Of a DNA stretch of 64,000 bases, positions 25,160 to 32,674 are shown piece after piece. The DNA is from Gammaproteobacteria bacterium. Lineage in GTDB: Bacteria > Pseudomonadota > Gammaproteobacteria > Steroidobacterales > Rariloculaceae. Location of the stretch: NCBI GenBank assembly GCA_022825505.1, contig JAJDWR010000067.1, forward strand, positions 62,001 to 126,000, written 5' to 3'. A program made the position numbers and the translations under genes. Numbering within the stretch: position 1 is the stretch's first letter; the number at the start of each line of letters is the position of its first letter. A model generated the notes under the pieces. It made no database searches and was not told the origin of the DNA. It was given only the letters and a program-made list of their open reading frames with translations.

Positions 25160-25858
25160 GGCAATCCGCCGATGAGTTGCCACGTCGACGGATACGGTGC
25201 TCTCTCCCATCGGCGCCGTCCCGCAACTGCTGATTCTGCTCGAAAACGCTATTTTCTCCTGCGGATTCCCTGTCATGGCCCCGCTATGCTGAACTCAAGC
25301 TCGCCGCGCCCGGGAAACACTTGTGAATGCGCTGCATTGGTTGGGCAGACTTCTGCCATCGCCGACGCCCCGGCCCGGGGACCAGGTCCCCATCTGGAGC
25401 GTCAAGGCTACGGACGCCAGGACGTTCTTCCTGATCGTGGGGGCGTTGTGGGTTGTGGCGCTGGCGCGCATTGGCTATAACATGAGCAGCCAATGGGCGG
25501 TCGAGTCGGCGCAGTGGTGGAGCGTCGGCGATTTCGCGCTGGCGGTGCTGGGCCAATTCAGCGACGTGGGCGCGGGAGTCGCGATGGTGGCGATGCTGCT
25601 GACGCGGCCGGTGAACGTCATGGGAGAGATTACGATGTCAGTGTATCAGGCGATGGTTAACCGCTACGTGCTGCCGGTCATCGAGAAGCACAAGGCCGAG
25701 GGCCGGGCCGAGGGTAGGGTCGAGGGTAGGGTCGAGGGTCGGGCCAAGGGCCGTGCGGAGGAACGGGAAGAATGGCAGGCGTGGAACCGCCGCCGCATCG
25801 ACGCAGAAAAACAGGGCCGGAAATTCGACGAATCGCCGCCGGGTGTCAAAGCTGCGAG
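25160..25858 (+). repeat. Duplicated segment, copy 1
   Basis: From about 25160 this stretch matches 26918-27598 at a constant offset of 1758 bp, apart from a small gap near the left end and one extra 12-bp unit in the coding repeat. It covers a decayed antitoxin start on the minus strand and the whole membrane-protein gene. Weaker similarity continues to about 25930. Its left edge abuts the symporter stop codon. Confidence 0.8.
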
Positions 25859-25874
25859 AAAGAGCACTTCCTGA
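25323..25874 (+). CDS. Small membrane protein with charged EGR-repeat tail, copy 1
   Basis: 183 residues of unknown function. Two hydrophobic helices (about 33-55 and 66-90) are followed by a helical segment. A charged repeat, AEGRAEGRVEGRVEGRAKGR, comes next, then EEWQAWNRRRIDAEKQGRKFDE, probably a cytoplasmic coiled coil or linker. Copy 2 at 27081 is nearly identical but lacks one EGRV unit and the last eight residues. The GTG start at 25323 is shared by both copies. I do not recognise a function. Such tails occur in many small proteins of symbiont-type genomes. Confidence 0.6.
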   Translation: MNALHWLGRLLPSPTPRPGDQVPIWSVKATDARTFFLIVGALWVVALARIGYNMSSQWAVESAQWWSVGDFALAVLGQFSDVGAGVAMVAMLLTRPVNVMGEITMSVYQAMVNRYVLPVIEKHKAEGRAEGRVEGRVEGRAKGRAEEREEWQAWNRRRIDAEKQGRKFDESPPGVKAARKSTS

Positions 25875-26028
25875 ACCCGGTTACGCAAGCCCCGACGGCG
25901 ATCACAGCGAATGTTTCTCCGGGCGCCTTGGGATCCAAACGTAATCCTTCGGCGGCGCGACAAATTTTCCGGCATCGACAGAATCGAGGAGATAGCCGAG
26001 CCGCTGAGCCCACGTGATCGGAGCAGCT

Positions 26029-26424
26029 TCATGTCATATGGCCGTCCGCGAGGACCTGCACGTTACGTAGCAAGTCAAAGTCCTTGTCGGCGGACTCGAG
26101 CGTTGCGCCATGACGGGTCGCGCAGGCCATGATGGCGATGTCGGTTGCGGGCACGGTCACGCCGCGGTCGCGGGCAAGGCGCGCGAGGTCGTACGCGGCG
26201 GTCCAGACCGGATCGTCCATCGGCAGTACCGGAATCACCGCCGCGAAGTCTTGCAGCACGCGTCGTTCCTTGTTGCCGCGTGCGCCGTTCCACAACTCGA
26301 GTTGGACGATCGGACACCAGCAGGCGCCGCCGGCCCGAAGAGCGAACTCGACGCGGCCCCGAACGGCCGGATCGCCGTTCGGGCGCAGCAGGTGGATCCA
26401 GGATGACGTGTCAATCAGGATCAA
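26029..26424 (-). CDS. vapC: VapC-type PIN-domain toxin
   Basis: 131 residues of PIN-domain ribonuclease: LIDTSSWIHLLR (first acidic residue Asp5), a Glu in IVQLELWNGARG, ATDIAIMA, and a C-terminal SADKDFDLL. These supply the metal-binding acidic quartet. VapC toxins cleave tRNA or rRNA and are held inactive by VapB. The start is TTG 26424, overlapping the vapB stop by 14 bp. The catalytic residues look intact. The pair sits between two copies of a duplicated gene. Confidence 0.88.
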   Translation of the reverse strand: MILIDTSSWIHLLRPNGDPAVRGRVEFALRAGGACWCPIVQLELWNGARGNKERRVLQDFAAVIPVLPMDDPVWTAAYDLARLARDRGVTVPATDIAIMACATRHGATLESADKDFDLLRNVQVLADGHMT

Positions 26425-26635
26425 CGGACCCGTTCCGATGCCAGCGCCCGGCTCGAAGCTCCTCCACCGTCATCATCCCAGGGCAGGTGCCGGCGTGTTT
26501 CAGAAGTTCGGCCATGCGTTTGCGCTTGTTGAAGTCCGCAATGGCGGTCACCACTGCCTCCCGCTTGGTTTTCGCATTGGTGAAGCGAATGGCATCTTCC
26601 AGTTCGTCAGAAGGAATATCAATGGTCGTTTTCAT
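26411..26635 (-). CDS. vapB: VapB-type antitoxin
   Basis: A 74-residue antitoxin of the kind paired with PIN toxins. The N-terminus MKTTIDIPSDELEDAIRFTN forms the DNA-binding dimer, with TKREAVVTAIADFNKRKR as the helix. A Trp-containing, acidic C-terminal tail (MTVEELRAGRWHRN) would occupy the toxin site. It overlaps vapC by 14 bp. A strong promoter lies immediately upstream, so close that the mRNA should have little or no leader. Confidence 0.87.
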   Translation of the reverse strand: MKTTIDIPSDELEDAIRFTNAKTKREAVVTAIADFNKRKRMAELLKHAGTCPGMMTVEELRAGRWHRNGSVDPD

Positions 26636-26641
26636 GATGCG

Positions 26642-26677
26642 ATTTTATCTATACAAATATTCCTTGTAAAGAGATAA
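26642..26677 (-). promoter_or_regulatory. Strong vapBC promoter with overlapping inverted repeat
   Basis: On the minus strand, TTTACA (26670-26665), an exact 17-base spacer and TAAAAT (26647-26642) make a near-consensus sigma-70 promoter. Only six bases separate the -10 from the vapB ATG, so transcription should start at or next to the ATG. TTATCT/AGATAA (26645-26650, 26672-26677) and TACAA/TTGTA form an imperfect palindrome over the promoter, which suits VapBC autorepression. Confidence 0.7.
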
Positions 26678-26832
26678 GCGATTCCAAATTGTCTATGGTG
26701 GAATCTTTCCAAGGCATTGCAGAAAATAGCCTGGTCACCGCCGGACGATGCCGGGATGATCGTGAGGCAGAGGTTTCTCCGTTGCGGCAATCGCCGCCCG
26801 CATTGGCTGTAACGTGGCGCCCGCCGCGCGTT

Positions 26833-26971
26833 CGTTGCGTGGCACACGTTGTCGAATTTTTTCTACCTCGTGACTCCCGCGCGGAGAGACCGTCGTATCC
26901 AACACTGCTGCCCGAATCCGCGCGAGGCGGTAAGTTGCTTCGTCGACCGATACGGCGATCTGTCCAATTGG
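26833..26971 (-). pseudogene. Decayed ribbon-helix-helix antitoxin gene
   Basis: The minus-strand frame reads IGQIAVSVDEATYRLARIRA followed by AVLDTTVS, closely matching the N-terminus of antitoxins that start MGQI-VSVD-TYR-AR-RAAELDTSVSALVR. The expected start codon is ATT (26966-26968). After TTVSP the family pattern is lost, as by a frameshift. It is interpreted as a dead antitoxin. A shorter remnant of the same start (ESTVSVDVATHRR) lies on the minus strand at about 25175-25215, beside copy 1 of the duplicated gene. Confidence 0.55.
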
Positions 26972-27598
26972 CGAAGTCTCACGACTGCTGATTCTGCTCG
27001 AAAACGCCACTTTCTACTGCGGATTCCCTGTCATGGCACCGTTATGCTGAACTCAAGCTCGTCGTGCCCGGGGAACACTTGTGAATGCGCTGCACTGGTT
27101 GGGCAGACTTCTGCCTTCGCCGACGCCCCGGCCCGGGAACCAGGTCCCCATCTGGAGCGTCAAGGCTACGGACGCCAGGACGTTCTTCCTGATCGTGGGG
27201 GCGTTATGGGTTGTGGCGCTGGCGCGCATTGGCTATAACATGAGCAGCCAATGGGCGGTCGAGTCGGCGCAGTGGTGGAGCGTCGGCGTCTTCGCGCTGG
27301 CGGTGCTGGGCCAACTCAGCGATGTCGGCGCGGGCGTTGCGATGGTGGCGATGCTACTGACGCGACCGGTGAACGTCATGGGAGAGATTACGATGTCAGT
27401 GTATCAGGCGATGGTTAACCGCTACGTGCTGCCGGTCATCGAGAAGCACAAGGCCGAGGGCCGGGCCGAGGGTAGGGTCGAGGGCCGGGCCAAGGGCCGT
27501 GCGGAGGAACGGGAAGCATGGCAGGCGTGGAACCGTCGCCGTATCGACGCGGAAAAACAGGGCCGGAAATTCGACGAATCGCCGCCGGGCGTTTAGCC
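26918..27598 (+). repeat. Duplicated segment, copy 2
   Basis: This is the second copy of the segment at 25160-25858. It preserves more of the divergent antitoxin remnant on the minus strand. Differences are scattered substitutions, a 12-bp shorter EGR repeat and an earlier stop codon at 27594. Weaker similarity continues to about 27680. Confidence 0.8.
27081..27596 (+). CDS. Small membrane protein with charged EGR-repeat tail, copy 2
   Basis: 171 residues, nearly identical to the protein at 25323: the same GTG start, two hydrophobic helices (about 33-55 and 66-90) and charged C-terminal tail. It has AEGRAEGRVEGRAKGR, one unit fewer, and ends at ESPPGV. Most differences between the copies are conservative (for example Asp to Val and Phe to Leu between the helices), so both may be expressed proteins. 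Function is unknown. Confidence 0.6.
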   Translation: MNALHWLGRLLPSPTPRPGNQVPIWSVKATDARTFFLIVGALWVVALARIGYNMSSQWAVESAQWWSVGVFALAVLGQLSDVGAGVAMVAMLLTRPVNVMGEITMSVYQAMVNRYVLPVIEKHKAEGRAEGRVEGRAKGRAEEREAWQAWNRRRIDAEKQGRKFDESPPGV

Positions 27599-27703
27599 GG
27601 GAGAAAAGTACTTACATAACCCGGTTACACAATTTCGGCGTTGATCACAGCGAACATTTCGCTGGGCGCGATGGCTGGATTCGTCAATATCGTGCTGAAC
27701 AAT

Positions 27704-28333
27704 CTACAAAAGACGCACCACCATTCCCTTCGTAATCACTTCCCCAATCACCACCGCCCCGACAAATAACGCGATACCCCGCCCGCCCTTGATGTGGCAA
27801 CAAGCCGAAAAGGCGTTCCACATCAACACGATCATCCAGGCGATGCCGGCCATCATGATCAGGCTTCCGACGAGAACTCCGGGACCCAGGTCCGGTGCGG
27901 CAAGGCCGGAATCCTGGAGCGATGTGGCCATCTCGGCAAGGGAATTGCGGATCCACGGCAGGCTGCAGATCGCGACTGACAAAATCAACGGTGCGCGTGC
28001 CATGGCCTGGGTACCGGCGATGTCGATCAGTCGAACGCCGCTGCTGCCGCCGAATACCCGCGCGACACCAGCGATCAGCACCGAAATCACGATCCAGTTC
28101 AGCATTCCTTCCAGGACCGGCAACCACAGGGGAACGGGTCCCACGAAGTGCATGTCGAGCAACCCGTCAAACCGGATTCCGACCGCGCCGGCGACCAGGC
28201 CGCCAAGGACGATGGCGCCCAACCCCACTGCGAGCGCGGTCGTTCCGGCGATGCGGACGAACGGATTGAAGAGCCAACGGACGAGGGTCATTTTCTGCTG
28301 CATGACTTGATTGATCTCCTGCTTTCCGGTCAT
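27704..28333 (-). CDS. Yip1-like multi-spanning membrane protein
   Basis: 209 residues with about five hydrophobic segments (near 25-50, 70-90, 105-130, 145-170 and 180-205). The layout is that of bacterial Yip1-domain proteins, including LFNPFVRIAG before the first helix. ATG 28333 is taken as start, although the ribosome site is weak; an upstream GTG/ATG region to 28390 is possible. Function is unknown. It is 98 bp downstream of the APC permease on the same strand. Confidence 0.6.
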   Translation of the reverse strand: MTGKQEINQVMQQKMTLVRWLFNPFVRIAGTTALAVGLGAIVLGGLVAGAVGIRFDGLLDMHFVGPVPLWLPVLEGMLNWIVISVLIAGVARVFGGSSGVRLIDIAGTQAMARAPLILSVAICSLPWIRNSLAEMATSLQDSGLAAPDLGPGVLVGSLIMMAGIAWMIVLMWNAFSACCHIKGGRGIALFVGAVVIGEVITKGMVVRLL

Positions 28334-28431
28334 CGTTATTGGGCCGCGCGAGTACGGGTAGAGCGTAGTCTCGGTGCGCGGATGTCTCAACTCATCAGGA
28401 CATCGCTTTCGCCTTTGGCTCCCTCACAGTC

Positions 28432-29712
28432 TCAGTCACTGCGCCGGAAAAAGTAGATCGCCCCGCCTGCAACAAGAGCGACCAGCCCGGCAATGAGATT
28501 TCCCGGTGTTGCGCTCGCAAGAAACGCGATGCAGACGACCAGCGCCAGTACGGGAATTGTCGATCCGCCGGGTAGAACGATCGTTTTCTCGCTCGGCGCA
28601 ATCTTGCGGCGCAGAACGGGAACGGCCGCCGCGGTTCCGATGTACGTGGCGAGGCGCGCGATGATCGAAAGCATCGCAAGCTGCACGAACGAGCCGGACA
28701 GCGCCAGCGCCCCGGCGATCAGGGACTGCGTCACGATCGACCAGTGCGGGGTGCGAAATCGCGGGTGAACCTGCGCGAGAAATGACGGACCGAACCCGTT
28801 CCTCGCGATCGCGAACAGGTAGCGGGGGCCGGTCAGAATGGTGCTGGCGATGGTTCCGCCAATCGAGATGACGGCACCGAGCGTCAGAAAGATGCCGGCC
28901 CAGACACCGACGATCAACGTGACTGCATCCGCGAGGGGCGCGCCGTCCGCTCGTTCCGCAAGGTCCGGCAGCGTGCCGAGGGCGACAAGCTGTACGAGCG
29001 TGTACAGGAGCGTGATGGAAACGATCGAAACGATCAGCGAGAACGCGACATCACGTTTCGGGTTCTTGTATTCGCCGGCCGCCGCCGCCGTGTTTTCGAA
29101 TCCGGCGTAAGCAAACAGCAGAAGAGTGGCCGCTGCTCCGAGACCTGCCGTTTCGGGCGCAGGCATCGGGAAGATCAGCGAACCGTCGACAGCCGGGATA
29201 CCGACCAGGATCAGAAACAACAGCGGCAGCAGCTTCGCAACCGTGAAGGCGACTTCGAGTCGAGCGGCGTGTTTCACGCCTATGACATTGATGACGGTCA
29301 GCAAGACGAGCGGAATGGCGATCACGGCGACACGAGTGAAACCTTCCGCCGCACCTGGCAACACGAACGTCAGCGCCTGCGCCAGCGCGCTCCACACCGC
29401 CGCCCCGCCTGCAACTCGAGCCAGCCAGGTCATCCAGCCCACCTGAAAGCCGATGAATTCGCCAAAGGCTTCGCGCGTATAGATGTAACCTGCGCCGGGT
29501 TCCCTGAAATGGCTTCCGGCTTCGGCAAAGCAAAGCGCAAGGAGCAGCACCGCGAAGCCCGCGAGAGGCACGGCCCACAGGCTGGCCGGGCCCAGGAAGG
29601 CCGCAGCCGCGGCCGGCACCAGGTAAATGCCGCTCCCTACGACGGCATTGGTGGTGATGCCGACAATCTGCCAGCGCGAAACCGCGCGCTCAAGACGTGG
29701 CGACGCCGTCAA
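28432..29712 (-). CDS. APC superfamily amino acid permease
   Basis: 426 residues with 12 predicted transmembrane helices. The first helix carries the APC substrate-site pattern GITTNAVVGSGIYLVP, and AEAGSHFREPGAGYIYTREAFG is the typical loop after helix 2. It would import amino acids or amines by proton symport or exchange. The start is TTG 29712 with AGGAG seven bases upstream. It lies 148 bp downstream of the TonB receptor on the same strand, perhaps acting on the same nutrient. Confidence 0.86.
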   Translation of the reverse strand: MTASPRLERAVSRWQIVGITTNAVVGSGIYLVPAAAAAFLGPASLWAVPLAGFAVLLLALCFAEAGSHFREPGAGYIYTREAFGEFIGFQVGWMTWLARVAGGAAVWSALAQALTFVLPGAAEGFTRVAVIAIPLVLLTVINVIGVKHAARLEVAFTVAKLLPLLFLILVGIPAVDGSLIFPMPAPETAGLGAAATLLLFAYAGFENTAAAAGEYKNPKRDVAFSLIVSIVSITLLYTLVQLVALGTLPDLAERADGAPLADAVTLIVGVWAGIFLTLGAVISIGGTIASTILTGPRYLFAIARNGFGPSFLAQVHPRFRTPHWSIVTQSLIAGALALSGSFVQLAMLSIIARLATYIGTAAAVPVLRRKIAPSEKTIVLPGGSTIPVLALVVCIAFLASATPGNLIAGLVALVAGGAIYFFRRSD

Positions 29713-29860
29713 CTTCAGGCTCCTGGATTTGCGGAGGGAAACCGGCTAATGGTAGCGTCATCGGTTCGACGTAATCCAGGAACCGCTCGCCGATGCAGCG
29801 CCAGTCCATGCCGGCAACCGACGGGACCGCCAATATGGCGGCCAAGTCTGCGGCGGGCTG

Positions 29861-32344
29861 CTAGAAGCTGTAGGTCAATTGCGCCCCGAACTCACGCGGA
29901 TCTCTCGGGATGAACCAGAAGCTGCTGGTCAACGGTGTATTCCAGTCGGTACCCTCGCTGATCCGGCGCGGCGTATCGTTATCGGTAAGGTTGCGGCCCC
30001 AGATTCGTACATTCCAGTCATCGTTTCGGAAGCTGACACTCGCGTTGAGCGTTTCGGTCACCGGCATGGACATGAATTCCAAGTCGTCGAGGTATTGCTC
30101 GCCGATTCTGCGCCAGTCGGCTCTCGCGATCCACTGCCATCCCGTGTTGCCCAGCGCATCCCGGTAAGTCGCGTTGAGCGTATACGTCAGGTCGGGCTGG
30201 CGTTGCAGCGAATTGCCGACGACATTGACGCAGTTGAACGGAACTCCCGAACCGTCGGTGACCAGACTCGTGGGTGTGAGCCCGACATCGAGTACTGCCG
30301 ACGGCGAACAGAACTCCTCGTACTGCGTGTCCTGCCGGGTCAGCGTACCGCCCAGCGTCCAGTTGTCGCCGGCGAGCCAGCGCACTTCGTTTTCCCAACC
30401 GACGACACTGGCGTCACCTGCGTTTAGCTGGGTGCGCAGCATGTAGTCGCCGCCACCGAAACCGCCCAGTAACCCCGGCGACATCCCGGGATTCCCGGAC
30501 TGCGCCCACAACGTGTTGATGTTCCAGTTCAGCGTGAACGGCTGGTTGTAGTTCTCCCAATCCATCGTGTAGATGGTGCTGGCGAGCGTCACACGATTCT
30601 CGGCAAGTGTTGCCTTGACGCCAAACTCAAGATTCGTGATTTCCTCTTCTTCGTAGAACAGCACGCTGTCGAGGGACCAGTTGATGAGTTCCAGTTCCGT
30701 TGCCTGCGCGTGAGACTCGACGATACGCGGACTACGCGCGGCCGGGATCACGCCGGCGGGATTGTTTCCCTTCGACGCCTGAGCGTAGAGCGTGACGTTG
30801 CTCGGCAGCGTGTGGGTGATGGCGATACGCGGCAGGAACGAATCCGTGTCGTTCGTAAACGACTCGTCGGTCACGGGGTTGATGTGGGTCAGTTTCTCGT
30901 TCCGCCAGCGGCCCTCAAAAGAAAAGGTCGTGCTGTCGCTGATGTCGTAGTTGATGCTGCCGAACAGGCCAACGTTCTTCGAATCCTCCGAAAAAATAAC
31001 GTTCGGGACGACCGTAAAACCGAACTGTTCGACAAGCTGGTCGGCGTATCCGTTGACGATCGCGTCGTACTGGCTCCAGACGATGTTCAGTACGTCGTAC
31101 TGGTAGTTCGAAGCACCGACCATCCAGCGCAGTCTCTCGGTGTCCGGCGACAGCCAGCGCACTTCGACCATCTGCTCGTCGGTATCCGCCGGGGACGCCA
31201 TATGAGAGATCGGCTGCATCCCCATGGCCAGCATGCCCATGGAAATGTTCACCGGCACGTCACTGCGATCGGTATCGTTCCACCAGTCCTTTCGCTCTTC
31301 GAGCACGAACCCGAGAACCTGGACCGTCGTGTCGTTGGCCAGCGCAAAGTTGAACTCGCCCTGAATTCGATTTCGCTCGGTGAAGACGCCGGGATCGGAG
31401 ACCGAAAACGCACGCGCCAGCAACTCGTCGGACGTGCCGGCGTAGGCAGCGGCCGTATCGATATTGGTCGGATTGCCGCCCACCGGAATCGACACGTCGC
31501 AATCGAAGGTGCCCCTGATCCAGTTCACACCAACAAGGTTTGGGCTCGGAAAGTTCGTGCAGGCTGCATAGGACTCCGGCGAGATATTGATTTCAAGCGG
31601 ATTCTCGTCGTCAGTCACCAGATGAGAGAGCGTGATCTCGGCGTCGAATGTATCGGTAGGCGTGAACTTCAGCTTGCCGTCAAAATACTCGGTTGTGGAT
31701 CCGTGGAGACCGAAGCCCTCGGTCGATACCCAGTCGTCGGGGGCGTCGTACTCGTCGACGTTGACATTCACCGTGTAGCCGACGGTATCCGTGATCGGTC
31801 CGGCCAGCAGGACCTCAAGTGAGTTACGACCCAGATCGCTGGTCTCGAGGCGAATATCGCCCTCGAACTCATCGCCCGGATCCCGCGTAACGTAGTTGAT
31901 GGCGCCGCCGAACGTCGCGCGGCCGAATGCCGCGCTCTGCGGGCCTCTGAAGACCTCGACGCGCTCCACACCGGTCAGCTGCAGCGTACCCTGTGAGCCC
32001 ATGAGCGGCAGACCGTCAATGAACGAGGTGACTTTCTGACGAAGCACGGACACGGCACTGGACTGGACACCGCGGATCGCGGGATTCGAGGACACTCGGT
32101 CATGGGACTCGTCATAGTCGAGTCCCGGCACGGCTTCAAAAATGTCGCGCGGGTTGATGAGGCCGGCCTCCTGGATGAGGTCGGCACTGAGGACCGAAAT
32201 GGAGACCGGCACTTCCTGGAGGTTCTCCTCGCGCTTCCTTGCAGTGACGACGATTTCTTCCAGCGTGGCCCCGGCGTCCTGGGCAAATCCCTGATACGGA
32301 ATGGCCAGGAGCGCCGTCAGCGAAAACAGCCCAAGATATTTCAT
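29861..32344 (-). CDS. TonB-dependent outer-membrane receptor
   Basis: 827 residues with a signal peptide (about 1-21). A plug domain follows (EEIVVTARKREENLQEVPVS near the N-terminus, RGPQSAAFGRATFGGAINYV, then DPG), and then a long beta-barrel ending in the outer-membrane C-terminal Phe (AQLTYSF). The ligand is unknown; the proteobacterial VTARKRxExLQxVPVS type is often linked to siderophores or complex organics. ATG 32344 has GGGGGAG seven bases upstream. A long hairpin occupies its leader. Confidence 0.92.
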   Translation of the reverse strand: MKYLGLFSLTALLAIPYQGFAQDAGATLEEIVVTARKREENLQEVPVSISVLSADLIQEAGLINPRDIFEAVPGLDYDESHDRVSSNPAIRGVQSSAVSVLRQKVTSFIDGLPLMGSQGTLQLTGVERVEVFRGPQSAAFGRATFGGAINYVTRDPGDEFEGDIRLETSDLGRNSLEVLLAGPITDTVGYTVNVNVDEYDAPDDWVSTEGFGLHGSTTEYFDGKLKFTPTDTFDAEITLSHLVTDDENPLEINISPESYAACTNFPSPNLVGVNWIRGTFDCDVSIPVGGNPTNIDTAAAYAGTSDELLARAFSVSDPGVFTERNRIQGEFNFALANDTTVQVLGFVLEERKDWWNDTDRSDVPVNISMGMLAMGMQPISHMASPADTDEQMVEVRWLSPDTERLRWMVGASNYQYDVLNIVWSQYDAIVNGYADQLVEQFGFTVVPNVIFSEDSKNVGLFGSINYDISDSTTFSFEGRWRNEKLTHINPVTDESFTNDTDSFLPRIAITHTLPSNVTLYAQASKGNNPAGVIPAARSPRIVESHAQATELELINWSLDSVLFYEEEEITNLEFGVKATLAENRVTLASTIYTMDWENYNQPFTLNWNINTLWAQSGNPGMSPGLLGGFGGGDYMLRTQLNAGDASVVGWENEVRWLAGDNWTLGGTLTRQDTQYEEFCSPSAVLDVGLTPTSLVTDGSGVPFNCVNVVGNSLQRQPDLTYTLNATYRDALGNTGWQWIARADWRRIGEQYLDDLEFMSMPVTETLNASVSFRNDDWNVRIWGRNLTDNDTPRRISEGTDWNTPLTSSFWFIPRDPREFGAQLTYSF

Positions 32345-32674
32345 GATTACTCCCCCGTGAACAGGACCGGAAGGGCGCTCGCCCGGAGTTTGTGTAGTGA
32401 ATGGCGAACGAGCCGGTCCTGTGTTGATTTGTTGTGACTCGAATGGATGTTCGGTTGCGGGACTCCAAACAATTGATATTGATCCAGGCAGGGTATCAGC
32501 TTTTTCACGCGTTGGGTTGAAATCCTGTCAAGAGGGTCTCTCAACCCGACGCCGACGGCAGATATGATCCCGTTATCCAACAATTCGCATAGGGACGTGC
32601 GCCGCGAGCGCCAGGGTGGCGAACGCGTTCCCGCAAGAACTATCATCGGCCGAACTTAGGCACATTCGCCGCTC
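32345..32674. other. Divergent region with two inverted repeats
   Basis: This 330-bp gap lies between the TonB receptor and the symporter. ACAGGACCGG (32361-32370) and CCGGTCCTGT (32413-32422) are perfect 10-bp arms around an inner GGGCG-CT-CGCCC stem, so the receptor mRNA leader can form a long hairpin ending just before its ribosome site. A second repeat, GGGTTGA (32514-32520) and TCAACCC (32541-32547), may be an operator. No consensus promoter was clear. Confidence 0.55.
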
